A DNA stretch of 64,000 nucleotides from Pseudaminobacter soli (ex Li et al. 2025) (GTDB lineage Bacteria; Pseudomonadota; Alphaproteobacteria; Rhizobiales; Rhizobiaceae), in contig NZ_JARXVF010000001.1 of NCBI RefSeq assembly GCF_029892515.1, forward strand, positions 1,178,001-1,242,000, in the 5' to 3' direction. Each line of letters begins with the position of its first letter. The first letter of the stretch is position 1. The translations under genes were made by a program, and so were the position numbers. The notes beneath the pieces were generated by a model. The model searched no databases. It was not told where the DNA came from and was given only the letters and a program-made list of their open reading frames with translations. This document shows, piece after piece, positions 35,494-44,310 of the stretch.

Positions 35494-37134
35494 GTGACCG
35501 AAGCCCCTTTTCATGCCGCACTGACGGCGCTTCGCGAAGACCGGGAAGAAACCCCGACCAATATGCGCGAGGCCTTCAAGGCCGACCCGCAGCGTTTTGC
35601 CAAGTTCTCGCTCACCGACGGCGACCTGTTGTTCGACTGGTCGAAATGCGCCGTCACCACCACGACCATGCATCTGCTTGAAAAGCTGGCGCTGGTAGCC
35701 AAGCTGCCGGAGCGGCGCGACGCAATGCTTTCGGGCAAGAAGATCAACATCACCGAAGACCGCGCCGTGCTGCACACGGCATTGCGTGCCGGGCCAGACG
35801 CCAAGGTGATCGTGGACGGCAAGGACGTGATGCCCGATGTGCGCGCAGTGCTCGCAGCCATGGGCGCATTCTCGGATGCAATCCGCTCGGGCACGGCCAC
35901 CGGCGCGACCGGGAAGCGCATCACCGATGTCGTCAATATCGGCATCGGCGGCTCCGACCTCGGCCCCGTCATGGCGACGCTGGCGCTCACGCCCTATCAC
36001 GACGGGCCGCGCTCGCATTTCGTCTCCAATATCGACGGCGCGCATATCCACGACACGCTAAAGGACCTTTCGCCGGAAACGACGCTATTCATCGTCGCCT
36101 CGAAGACCTTCACCACCGTTGAGACCATGACCAATGCCGAGACCGCCCGCAAATGGGTGGAGCAGGCGCTCGGCAAGGAGGCGGTGGGCAAGCACTTCGC
36201 CGCCGTTTCGACCGCGCTCGACAAGGTCGCTGCCTTCGGCATTGCGCCCGATCGCGTCTTCGGCTTCTGGGACTGGGTGGGCGGCCGTTATTCGCTGTGG
36301 TCGGCGATCGGCCTGCCGATCATGCTCGCGGTCGGGCCGAAGCATTTTGCCGAATTCCTCGCCGGCGCCCACGAAATGGACAACCATTTTGCCGCGGCGC
36401 CGCTACTCAAGAACATCCCGGTGGTGATGGGGCTGATCGGCTACTATCACCGCGTCGTCTGCGGCTACCCCGCCCGCGCCGTCATTCCTTACGACCAGCG
36501 CCTGGCGCGGCTGCCGGCCTATCTGCAGCAGCTCGACATGGAATCGAACGGCAAGCAGGTGACGCTCGGCGGCCAGAAGGCCGCGACGCCGACTGGCCCG
36601 CTCGTCTGGGGCGAGCCCGGCACCAACGGCCAGCACGCCTTCTTCCAGCTGCTGCACCAGGGCACCGACATCATTCCCGTCGAGTTCCTGGCTGCCGCCG
36701 AAGGGCATGAACCGGACCTGAAACATCAGCACGACCTGCTGCTGGCCAACTGCCTTGCGCAGTCCGAGGCGCTGATGAAGGGCCGCACGCTGGAAGAGGC
36801 GCGGCGGCAGATGCTGACCAAGGGCATGCCGCTCGAAGAAGTCGACCGCATCGCGCCGCACCGCGTGTTCCCCGGCAACCGGCCGTCGATCACGATCCTC
36901 TACCGCCTGCTCGACCCGCGCACGCTCGGCCGGCTGATCGCGCTCTACGAGCACCGCGTGTTCGTCGAAGGCACGCTCTATAACATCAACTCCTTCGACC
37001 AGTGGGGCGTCGAGCTCGGCAAGGAGCTGGCTACCGCCCTCCTGCCTGTCGTGGAGGGAACGGAAGATGCCGCCCGCAGCGACGCCTCGACCGCCGGATT
37101 GGTGCGCCATATCCACCAGCTCAGAGGGGAGTAG
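35494..37134 (+). CDS. pgi: Glucose-6-phosphate isomerase
   Basis: Interconverts glucose 6-phosphate and fructose 6-phosphate in the cytoplasm. At about 546 residues the length is normal. Family motifs [27 protein letters not shown] and [20 protein letters not shown] are intact, with catalytic residues near Glu350, His381 and Lys510. The GTG at 35494 is preferred to the ATG at 35488. GGAG at 35483-35486 is only one base from the ATG but seven from the GTG. It heads a rightward operon with HAD, GNAT and racemase-like genes, spaced by only a few bases. Central metabolism. Confidence 0.95.
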   Translation: MTEAPFHAALTALREDREETPTNMREAFKADPQRFAKFSLTDGDLLFDWSKCAVTTTTMHLLEKLALVAKLPERRDAMLSGKKINITEDRAVLHTALRAGPDAKVIVDGKDVMPDVRAVLAAMGAFSDAIRSGTATGATGKRITDVVNIGIGGSDLGPVMATLALTPYHDGPRSHFVSNIDGAHIHDTLKDLSPETTLFIVASKTFTTVETMTNAETARKWVEQALGKEAVGKHFAAVSTALDKVAAFGIAPDRVFGFWDWVGGRYSLWSAIGLPIMLAVGPKHFAEFLAGAHEMDNHFAAAPLLKNIPVVMGLIGYYHRVVCGYPARAVIPYDQRLARLPAYLQQLDMESNGKQVTLGGQKAATPTGPLVWGEPGTNGQHAFFQLLHQGTDIIPVEFLAAAEGHEPDLKHQHDLLLANCLAQSEALMKGRTLEEARRQMLTKGMPLEEVDRIAPHRVFPGNRPSITILYRLLDPRTLGRLIALYEHRVFVEGTLYNINSFDQWGVELGKELATALLPVVEGTEDAARSDASTAGLVRHIHQLRGE

Positions 37135-37140
37135 ACGGAT

Positions 37141-37848
37141 TTGCGTGGCATAAAGGCAATCCTGTTCGACAAGGACGGGACACTGGTGGATTTTCAGAAA
37201 ACCTGGTTCGCCATTGGCGACGTGATGGCACTGACGGCGGCGGGCGGCGACCGCGAAAAGGCGAATACGCTGCTCGAAGTAGCCGGCTATGATTTCGCCA
37301 ATCATTGCTTCAAGGCCGACTCCGTCTTTGCCGCCGGCACCAATGCCGAGATCGTCGAGCTCTGGTATCCGGAGGCCAACGAGACCGAGCGCCAGACGAT
37401 CACCGCCGGCTTCAACACCATCACCGCCGAGGAAGGCGCGGCCGCCTCGGTGGCCCTGCCCGGCAGCAAGGACGCCGTAGCCGCCCTGCATGGCCAGGGC
37501 TTCCGGCTGGGTGTCGCCACCAACGACTCCACCAGCGGCGCCGAAAAGACGCTTCTGGCGCTCGGCATCGCGCAGATGTTCGACGCGGCCTATGGCTACG
37601 ATGCGGTCGCCAACCCCAAGCCGGCGCCGGATGCCATCCACGCCTTTGCCGACCTCACCGGGCTGAAGACTTCCGAGATCGCCATGGTGGGCGACAACCG
37701 CCACGACCTCGAAATGGCACGCGCCGGCGGCGCGGGGCTCGTGGTGGGCGTGCTGTCCGGCACGGGCACGCGCGAGACGCTGGCGCCGATGGCCGACGTG
37801 ATTTTGGACTCGGTGGCCGACCTGCCGGAATTCCTCGGCTCGGCCTGA
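37141..37848 (+). CDS. HAD-superfamily hydrolase (phosphoglycolate-phosphatase-like)
   Basis: A 235-residue HAD hydrolase. Motif I is FDKDGTL, motif II VATNDSTSG, motif III NPKPAPD and motif IV MVGDNRHDLEMAR. The cap domain is of the alpha-helical GPH type. It dephosphorylates a small phosphorylated metabolite; phosphoglycolate, phosphosugars and pyridoxal phosphate are all possible. The TTG at 37141 follows AGGGGAG by nine bases. It starts seven bases after pgi, so the two are co-transcribed, which points to a sugar-phosphate or housekeeping role. Confidence 0.88.
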   Translation: MRGIKAILFDKDGTLVDFQKTWFAIGDVMALTAAGGDREKANTLLEVAGYDFANHCFKADSVFAAGTNAEIVELWYPEANETERQTITAGFNTITAEEGAAASVALPGSKDAVAALHGQGFRLGVATNDSTSGAEKTLLALGIAQMFDAAYGYDAVANPKPAPDAIHAFADLTGLKTSEIAMVGDNRHDLEMARAGGAGLVVGVLSGTGTRETLAPMADVILDSVADLPEFLGSA

Positions 37849-37855
37849 CCGGCCC

Positions 37856-38320
37856 ATGGCAAACGGCCTCTCGATCCGGACGGCAACGCGGAACGATCTT
37901 GCCGCGTTGCTCGATCTCTACCGGCATCTCATCCCGGACGAATACGACCTCGACGCCGAGCAGGCCGCTCACATCTGGGAACGCTTTTCGCGCTATGACG
38001 GCAGCGCGATCTATGTTGGCGTACAGGACGGCGCGCCGGTTTCCACCTGCACGCTGATCGTAGTGCCGAACCTGACCCGGGGCGGCGTTCCATACGCGCT
38101 GATCGAGAATGTCGTCACCCATGCCGAGCATCGCGGGCGCGGATATGGCAAGGCCGTCCTCGAAGCGGCAATCGCCAAAGCCTGGGAACTCGACTGCTAC
38201 AAGGTGATGCTGCTCACCGGATCGAAAAACCCGGCCACGCTCGGCTTCTACCAAAGCGTCGGCTTCGAGCAGACCAAGACCGGTTTCGAGACGCGGCGAC
38301 TGCCGAAACGGGAGGGCTAG
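37856..38320 (+). CDS. GNAT-family acetyltransferase
   Basis: A 154-residue GCN5-related N-acetyltransferase. It has the VVTHAEHRGRGYGKAVLEAA acetyl-CoA motif (about residues 85-104), the C-terminal FYQSVGFEQTKTGFE beta strands and an N-terminal SIRTATRNDLAALLDLYRHL. The substrate is unknown. It lies between HAD and racemase-like genes in the pgi operon; the stop codon abuts the next start. The ribosome site is weak. Confidence 0.85.
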   Translation: MANGLSIRTATRNDLAALLDLYRHLIPDEYDLDAEQAAHIWERFSRYDGSAIYVGVQDGAPVSTCTLIVVPNLTRGGVPYALIENVVTHAEHRGRGYGKAVLEAAIAKAWELDCYKVMLLTGSKNPATLGFYQSVGFEQTKTGFETRRLPKREG

Positions 38321-39099
38321 TTGGGCCTGCATCGCCCCGTTGCCGTCTTCGACGCAGGTATCGGAAGCTATGCGATCGTTGCCGAAATACAGAAGGCATT
38401 TCCGCGGCAGGACATTCTCTACCTGGCGGACCGGGCCAGCTTTCCCTACGGGAGCAAAAGCCGGTCCGAACTTCTGTCCATCATGCGTGGGACAATCGCG
38501 GTCCTCGGAACTTACGGTCCTTGCGCGATAGTGATCGCTTCCAATGCCCCATCGATCATGGTGCTGGACGAACTGCGCGAAGATGCCACCATTCCGCTGT
38601 TCGGAGTGTTTCCTCCGTTGCAGAAGGCACTCGGCCTGTCACGCACCGGCCAAGTTGGCATCATGGGGGTGCAGTTCCGATGCTACGCGAGTACGTCGGA
38701 AGGCATCAGTGCGACCCGGCCAATGTCGCTCTGATCAATGCTTCTCCCCTGGTCGATCTGGTGGAGGACGGCTCCTTCCTGTTCGATCCGATCGGGACTC
38801 AGGACCGCGTCTCACATTTCATGTCGGACCTGGCTCGCGAGCATCCGCTGATCGACGTGTTCACATTGTCCAGCACGCATCTGCCATGGCTGGCTGGCTT
38901 CTTTAGCGCGGCTCAGCCCGACGGCATCTTTCTCGATCCCGCAAAAGACATCGTCTCTGGCCTTGCTGCGGGTCACGAGGGAAACGGGATCGTTCGCGGC
39001 CTGGTGACCGAAAGCCCCCGCTTCGATCTGAAATCGCTCCAGGCAATGCTGAACTCGATCGGCGTCGACATTCCGCTTGAGGCAGTGACCCTAGACTAG
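38321..39099 (+). pseudogene. Glutamate-racemase-like protein, frameshifted and lacking catalytic Cys
   Basis: Two overlapping frames encode one Asp/Glu-racemase-fold protein of about 260 residues. The first part (TTG at 38321 after GGAGGG) contains FDAGIGSYAIVAEI and FPYGSKSRSE, as in MurI. The reading then shifts by one frame near 38665-38680 into MLREYVGRHQCDPANVALI and onward to 39099. Relative to MurI, about four residues also seem missing at the junction, so a small deletion is likely. Both catalytic Cys positions are Ser instead: IVIASNAPS where MurI has CNTAS, and LSSTHLPWL where it has CTHYP. A murein-precursor racemase is therefore doubtful even if the frame is repaired. Confidence 0.75.
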
Positions 39100-39102
39100 A
39101 AG

Positions 39103-39130
39103 CGAACGGCCCACTGACGAGGGCCGTTCG
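39103..39130. terminator. Possible bidirectional hairpin terminator
   Basis: CGAACGGCCC (39103-39112) pairs with GGGCCGTTCG (39121-39130), a perfect ten-base stem with an eight-base loop. It lies in the 41-bp gap between the convergent racemase-like and fadD genes. No strong T-tract is visible on either side, so termination strength is uncertain. Confidence 0.55.
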
Positions 39131-39140
39131 GTCAGGACGA

Positions 39141-41159
39141 TCACCCCCGCAGCTCGCGCCTGAGGATCTTGCCGACATTGGTTTTCGGCAGCTCGGTGCG
39201 GAATTCGATGTGGCGCGGGCGCTTGTAGCCGGTCAGGTTCTCGCGGCAGAAGGCCATGATGTCCTCGGCCGTGAGGTTCGGGTCCTTCTTAACGATGAAC
39301 AGCTTGGGCACTTCGCCCGAATGCTCGTCCGGCACGCCGACTGCCGCGACCTCGAGCACGCCCGGATGCCGGGCCACGACATCCTCGAGCTCGTTCGGAT
39401 AGACGTTGAAGCCCGAGACCAGGATCATGTCCTTCTTGCGGTCGACGATCTTGGTGTAGCCGGCCTCGTTCATGAAGCCCATGTCGCCGGTCTTGAAGAA
39501 GCCGTCCGAGGTCATCGCCTTGGCGGTCTCGTCCGGGCGGTTCCAGTAGCCGGCCATGACCTGGGGGCCGCGAATGCAGATTTCGCCGACTTCGCCGAGC
39601 GGAACTTCCTTGCCGTCCTCGTCGCGGATCGAAACCTCAGTCGAGGGGATCGGGAGGCCGATGGTGCCCGAAAATTCTTCCGCGTCGAAGCGGTTGGCGG
39701 TCGCCACCGGCGATGTCTCCGACAGGCCGTAGCCCTCCGAGATTGTAATGCCGGTCAACTTCTTCCAACGCTCGGCGACCGCGCGCTGCACGGCCATGCC
39801 GCCGCCGAAGGTCAGGAGCAGCGGCTTGAAGTCGAGCTTGCGGAAGTCCTCATTGTTGAGCAGCGCGTTGAACAGCGTGTTGAGCCCCGGGAAGATATTG
39901 ATCGGGTACTTCGCCAGCTCCTTGACGAAGCCGGGTATGTCACGCGGATTGGGGATCAGGATATTGTGCCCGCCCTGCTGCATGCCCATCAGCGCGTTCA
40001 CCGTCAGCGCGTATATGTGGTAGAGCGGCAGCGCGCAGACGAAGGTCAGCATCTCCGGGCGCGGCTTCTTCACGAAGGCCGTCTCCATCCACAGCATGTT
40101 CTGCGCGACATTGGCCAGCACGTTGCGGTGAAGCAGGATCGCGCCCTTCGAGACGCCCGTTGTGCCGCCGGTATATTGCAGGAAGGCGATGTCGTTGCCG
40201 TCGACCCGCGCCGGCTTGAAGGTGCGCGCCGCGCCTTCCTTCAGCGCCACCGGAAACTTGACGTGTCCGGGCAGCGACCAGTCAGGCACCATCTTCTTGA
40301 CGCGCCGCACCACCAGATTGACCAGCAAGCCCTTGAGGCCGAGCATGTCACCCATCGACGCGACGACGACATGCTTGACCGGCGTCTTCGCGACGATCGC
40401 CTGCAAGGTGGTCGCAAAATTCTCGAGGATGACGATGGCTTCCGCGCCGGAATCCCGAAGCTGGTGCTCGAGTTCGCGCGGCGTGTAGAGCGGATTGACG
40501 TTCACCACCGTGTAGCCGGCGCGCAGCACGCCGAGCAGCGCGACCGGATATTGCAGTACGTTCGGCATCATCAGCGCCACGCGAGCGCCCTGCGTCAGCC
40601 CCTTCGACTGCAGATAGGCGCCGAATGCCGCCGACTGGCGCTCCAGTTCGGCAAAGGTGGTGGTCTTGCCCATACAGGTGAAGGCCGGGCGGGTGGCATA
40701 TTTCTTGGAGGACGCGACCAGAAGATCGCCGATCGACTTGAACTCGAGCGGCTCGATTTCAGCCGGCACATTGTCGGGGTAGCTTGTCAGCCACGGCCGC
40801 GCTTCACACGCCGAGGTGGCCCCGTCGGGCTTGCTGGTCACGGGCTCTTTGGCAGGCTCTGCCACGGCATTCACCTTTTCTGCGGTTTTGGATTCTTTGG
40901 CGGCAGGCTTGGCCTTGGCCGGAGCTGCCTTCACCGGCTTTTTGGCCCTGGCCGCCTTTTCGTCAATCGGCGCGGCCTTTGTGGACTTCCTGGCCTCGGC
41001 CGGCTTTTCGGCGGCCGGCGTCGTCTTCACGGCAGCAGCGTTCGAAGAGGCTTTCTTCTTCGTGGGAGCGGCCTTAGCGGCCGACGACGTGTTTGCGGGC
41101 TCTGTTGCCGCATGTCCGTTCGGCTGCGCCTTGGTCGCTTTGCTGGTCGCCTTGGCCAT
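39141..41159 (-). CDS. fadD: Long-chain fatty-acid-CoA ligase with Lys/Ala/Pro-rich N-terminal tail
   Basis: Activates fatty acids to acyl-CoA with ATP. The core (from about residue 120) has the AMP-binding P-loop LQYTGGTTGVSKGA, the YGLSETSPV motif and the C-terminal KIVDRKKDMILVSGFNVYPN fatty-acid motif. The chain is 672 residues, about 110 longer than usual. The extra N-terminal part (residues 1 to about 110) is a low-complexity tail of Lys, Ala, Pro, Thr and Glu (AKATSKATKAQPNGHAAT, KAAPAKAKPAAKESKTAE), resembling histone H1-like or PHA-granule linker tails. The ATG at 41159 has GGAGG five bases upstream; no other good start lies inside the tail. The tail is in frame with the core. Confidence 0.9.
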   Translation of the reverse strand: MAKATSKATKAQPNGHAATEPANTSSAAKAAPTKKKASSNAAAVKTTPAAEKPAEARKSTKAAPIDEKAARAKKPVKAAPAKAKPAAKESKTAEKVNAVAEPAKEPVTSKPDGATSACEARPWLTSYPDNVPAEIEPLEFKSIGDLLVASSKKYATRPAFTCMGKTTTFAELERQSAAFGAYLQSKGLTQGARVALMMPNVLQYPVALLGVLRAGYTVVNVNPLYTPRELEHQLRDSGAEAIVILENFATTLQAIVAKTPVKHVVVASMGDMLGLKGLLVNLVVRRVKKMVPDWSLPGHVKFPVALKEGAARTFKPARVDGNDIAFLQYTGGTTGVSKGAILLHRNVLANVAQNMLWMETAFVKKPRPEMLTFVCALPLYHIYALTVNALMGMQQGGHNILIPNPRDIPGFVKELAKYPINIFPGLNTLFNALLNNEDFRKLDFKPLLLTFGGGMAVQRAVAERWKKLTGITISEGYGLSETSPVATANRFDAEEFSGTIGLPIPSTEVSIRDEDGKEVPLGEVGEICIRGPQVMAGYWNRPDETAKAMTSDGFFKTGDMGFMNEAGYTKIVDRKKDMILVSGFNVYPNELEDVVARHPGVLEVAAVGVPDEHSGEVPKLFIVKKDPNLTAEDIMAFCRENLTGYKRPRHIEFRTELPKTNVGKILRRELRG

Positions 41160-41642
41160 ACACGCCTCCCTCGCTGATGCTGCTCTTTGTCGTTTCCGGT
41201 TGCCGGCACACGCCTGGCGGCTCGATGCCCCTCGCCTCGCCCCCAGTCTCCTCCACGCGATACTTCGAGCAAAAAACCGCCACGACTTCAATGTATTGTC
41301 ACAGGGCTCAGAGGTGCAAGTCTTGCCCCTACGTCAACCACTCCTGACCTCGGCAAGACATCAAGCAGAGCCGGCTTTGATCATGCCATCTTCCGTTACG
41401 TCCGGTGGTTTTGGCACCCAGGATGGCGAGACGCAAAGTCACGCAGTTTTGTCGTTTCCACGGGATCTATTTCGCAAACACCACTCAAATCGAAACAATA
41501 TGACTCTGCCGGCAAGAACAATGAAATTTTGTTCTACTGGTCCAATGACTATCAAACAGGAGTTCCAAAGCCGAAAAAACGATGCTTATATGCGGGCTCG
41601 AAGCCTGTTAGAGGGGCTTGGATTCATGACAGGGAGTGTTCA
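41160..41642. promoter_or_regulatory. Long intergenic region, promoters of fadD and the dipeptide operon
   Basis: 483 bp between divergent genes with no supported coding sequence. The right half (41430-41600) is AT-rich, as expected for the strong promoter of a binding-protein gene. AGGGAG at 41630-41636 is the ribosome site of the binding-protein gene. The frame open upstream of 41643 is not supported by composition. The segment 41300-41338 resembles a tRNA 3' end superficially but lacks pairing partners. Confidence 0.5.
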
Positions 41643-43238
41643 ATGATAAAGAAGCTGACTTTTGCAGCTGCTCTGGCAGCTGCAACCGCACTGGGCGGTG
41701 TGGCAGCGAATGCGAAAACGCTTGTTTATTGCTCTGAAGCGTCGCCGGCAGGCTTTGACCCGTCGCCGTGGAGCGGCGGCAACGATTTCGACGCGTCCTC
41801 GCGCACGATCTACTCGCGCCTGGTCGAATTCGAACACGGCAAGACCAGCATCACGCCGGGTCTGGCCGAAAGCTGGACCGTTTCGGACGACGGCCTCGAA
41901 TACACCTTCAAGCTGCGTCCGGGCGTCAAGTTCCAGACGACCGATTACTTCACCCCGTCGCGTGACCTGAACGCCGACGACGTGATCTTCTCGTTCGAGC
42001 GTCAGTGGAAGAAGGAAAGCCCCTGGTACGCCTACCTGCCGGGCACCGGCTGGGAATACTTCACCGGCATGGGCTTCCCGGACCTGCTCAAGGAAATCGT
42101 CAAGGTCGACGACCTGACCGTCAAGTTCGTTCTGAACAAGCCGGAAGTCGCCTTCCTGCCTGACCTGGGCATGGACTTCGCCTCGATCGTGTCGAAGGAA
42201 TATGCAGACCAGCTCGAAAAGGCCGGCAACCTGCAGCAGTTCACCCAGAAGCCGGTCGGCACCGGTCCCTTCCAGTTCGTCGACTACCAGGTTGACTCGG
42301 TCATCCGTTACGCGGCCTGGGACGGCTATTTCGGCGGCCGCCAGAAGATCGACGACCTGATCTTCGCAATCACTCCCGATCCGGCAGTGCGCGCGCAGAA
42401 GCTGAAGGCCGGCGAGTGCAACATCATGTCCTACCCTGCTCCGGCCGACATCGCCGGCCTGCAGGCTGACGAAAACCTGCACGTTGCCGAGCAGGAAGGC
42501 CTGAACATCGGCTACATGGCCTACAACACCACCGTGGCGCCGTTCGACAAGGCCGAGGTCCGCAGGGCCCTCAACATGTCGGTCAACAAGCAGGCCATCA
42601 TCGACGCGGTCTACCAGGGCGCCGGCCAGGCGGCCGTCAACCCGATCCCGCCGACGATGTGGGGCTACAACAAGGACATCAAGGACGATCCGTACGATCC
42701 GGAAGCGGCCAAGAAGATGCTCGAGGAAGCCGGCGTCAAGGATCTCTCGATGAAGATCTGGGCCATGCCGGTCAGCCGTCCGTACAACCCGAACGCCCAG
42801 CGCGTTGCCGAGATGATCCAGGCCGACTACGCCAAGGTTGGCGTCAAGGCCGAGATCGTCAGCTACGAGTGGACCGAGTACCGCACCCGCGGCAAGGCCA
42901 ACGACCGCGACGGCGCCTTCCAGCTCGGCTGGACCGGCGACAACGGCGACCCGGACAACTTCCTGTTCCTGCTGGGCTGCGAGGCCATCGGCCAGTCCAA
43001 CTACGCCATCTGGTGCAACAAGGAATTCGAAGATCTGCTGCAGGCTGGCAAGAAGACCACTGACCAGGCCGAACGCACCAAGATCTACGAAAAGGCCCAG
43101 GAAGTCTTCAAGCGTGAAGCTCCGTGGCTGACCATCGCGCACTCGAAGGTCTTCATGCCCATGACTAAGAACGTCTCGGGCTTCGAGATGGATCCGCTCG
43201 GCATCCATCGTTTCGACGGCGTCGACATCGCCGAATAA
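41643..43238 (+). CDS. dppA: Dipeptide-type ABC transporter substrate-binding protein
   Basis: A 531-residue periplasmic binding protein (SBP_bac_5, DppA/OppA class). The signal peptide (1-24) ends VAANA. The mature protein begins KTLVYCSEASPAGFDPSPWS, the typical DppA opening. The HADDVIFSFERQWKKESPW-like region and NPNAQRVAEMIQADYAKVGV are present. GGGAG six bases before the ATG fixes the start. The codon choice is strongly biased (for example many gac, aag and ctg), as expected for an abundant protein. It feeds the DppBCDF transporter. Heme or 5-aminolevulinic acid are alternative substrates for this class. Confidence 0.93.
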   Translation: MIKKLTFAAALAAATALGGVAANAKTLVYCSEASPAGFDPSPWSGGNDFDASSRTIYSRLVEFEHGKTSITPGLAESWTVSDDGLEYTFKLRPGVKFQTTDYFTPSRDLNADDVIFSFERQWKKESPWYAYLPGTGWEYFTGMGFPDLLKEIVKVDDLTVKFVLNKPEVAFLPDLGMDFASIVSKEYADQLEKAGNLQQFTQKPVGTGPFQFVDYQVDSVIRYAAWDGYFGGRQKIDDLIFAITPDPAVRAQKLKAGECNIMSYPAPADIAGLQADENLHVAEQEGLNIGYMAYNTTVAPFDKAEVRRALNMSVNKQAIIDAVYQGAGQAAVNPIPPTMWGYNKDIKDDPYDPEAAKKMLEEAGVKDLSMKIWAMPVSRPYNPNAQRVAEMIQADYAKVGVKAEIVSYEWTEYRTRGKANDRDGAFQLGWTGDNGDPDNFLFLLGCEAIGQSNYAIWCNKEFEDLLQAGKKTTDQAERTKIYEKAQEVFKREAPWLTIAHSKVFMPMTKNVSGFEMDPLGIHRFDGVDIAE

Positions 43239-43252
43239 GAAAAGCGAATGGG

Positions 43253-43278
43253 GATGGCGCCCCTCCAGGGGCGCCATC
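43253..43278 (+). promoter_or_regulatory. Intercistronic stem-loop after dppA
   Basis: GATGGCGCCCCT (43253-43264) and AGGGGCGCCATC (43267-43278) form a perfect 12-bp hairpin between dppA and dppB. No T-tract follows, so it is more likely a 3' mRNA-stabilising or attenuating structure than a full terminator. This would make the binding protein much more abundant than the permease. Confidence 0.75.
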
Positions 43279-43295
43279 TTGCCATCGCCAGAACC

Positions 43296-44303
43296 ATGTT
43301 CCGCTATATCCTCAACAAAATCGCCCTGATCGTTCCGACGATCGTCGGCATCTCACTCGCCGCCTTCGCCTTCGTGCGTCTGCTGCCCGGCGACCCGATC
43401 CTGGCCATGGCCGGGGAACGCGGCGTCAGCCCTCAACGCTACGCCGAGCTGCTTGAACGCTTCGGCTACAACCGCCCGATCTGGGTCCAGTATTTCGACT
43501 ACATCAACGGCGTCCTGCACGGCGATTTCGGCGTCTCGCTCGCCACGAAGCGGCCGGTGCTGGGTGAATTCCTGACGCTGTTTCCGGCCACGCTGGAGCT
43601 TGCGACCGTTGCCATGCTGCTGGCGGTCCTGATCGGCATTCCCGCCGGCATCTTCGCGGCCGTCAAGCGCGGCTCCTGGTTCGACCAGCTCACCATGGGC
43701 GCCGCCCTGACCGGCTATTCCATGCCGATCTTCTGGTGGGGCCTGCTGCTCATCATCTTCTTCTCCGGCACGCTGGGCTGGACGCCGGTTTCCGGCCGCA
43801 TCGGCCTGCAATACTTCTTCCCGCCCCATACCGGCTTCATGCTGATCGACAGCCTGATCTCGGGCAAGAAGGGCGCCTTCTCGTCTGCCGTCAGTCACCT
43901 GATCCTGCCGGCGATCGTGCTGGCCACCATCCCGCTTGCCGTCATTGCGCGCCAGACGCGCTCGGCAATGCTGGAAGTGCTGGGCGAGGACTATGTGCGC
44001 ACTGCGCGCGCCAAGGGCCTTTCCCCGCGCCGCGTTATCGGCATGCATGCGTTCCGCAATGCGCTGATCCCGGTGGTGACCACCATCGGCCTGCAGGTCG
44101 GCACGCTGATGGCGGGCGCGATCCTCACCGAAACCATCTTCTCCTGGCCGGGCATCGGCAAGTGGATGATCGATTCCATCGGCAAGCGCGACTATGTCGT
44201 GGTGCAGAGCGGCCTGCTTATGATCGCGCTCATCGTCATGGCCGTGAACCTCGTCGTCGATCTCCTCTACGCCGTGATCAACCCGCGTATCCGCGTGCAG
44301 TGA
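43296..44303 (+). CDS. dppB: Dipeptide-type ABC transporter permease DppB
   Basis: A 335-residue inner-membrane permease with six helices. The N-terminus MFRYILNKIALIVPTIVGIS and the EAA loop EDYVRTARAKGLSPRRVIGM are diagnostic of DppB/OppB. The start at 43296 suits the family; a longer start at 43248 would include the hairpin. No good ribosome site precedes it, which fits lower expression after the hairpin. Confidence 0.93.
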   Translation: MFRYILNKIALIVPTIVGISLAAFAFVRLLPGDPILAMAGERGVSPQRYAELLERFGYNRPIWVQYFDYINGVLHGDFGVSLATKRPVLGEFLTLFPATLELATVAMLLAVLIGIPAGIFAAVKRGSWFDQLTMGAALTGYSMPIFWWGLLLIIFFSGTLGWTPVSGRIGLQYFFPPHTGFMLIDSLISGKKGAFSSAVSHLILPAIVLATIPLAVIARQTRSAMLEVLGEDYVRTARAKGLSPRRVIGMHAFRNALIPVVTTIGLQVGTLMAGAILTETIFSWPGIGKWMIDSIGKRDYVVVQSGLLMIALIVMAVNLVVDLLYAVINPRIRVQ

Positions 44304-44310
44304 GGCAAGG

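Noticed and set aside
41300-41338. Possible tRNA 3' end (CAACCA with a CAAGTC-like loop)
   Set aside because: No matching acceptor or T-stem strand is present 60-75 bases upstream, and the T-loop is not canonical.
41640-43277. A 545-codon open frame antisense to dppA
   Set aside because: Same reason; the dppA frame has a signal peptide, ribosome site and family motifs.
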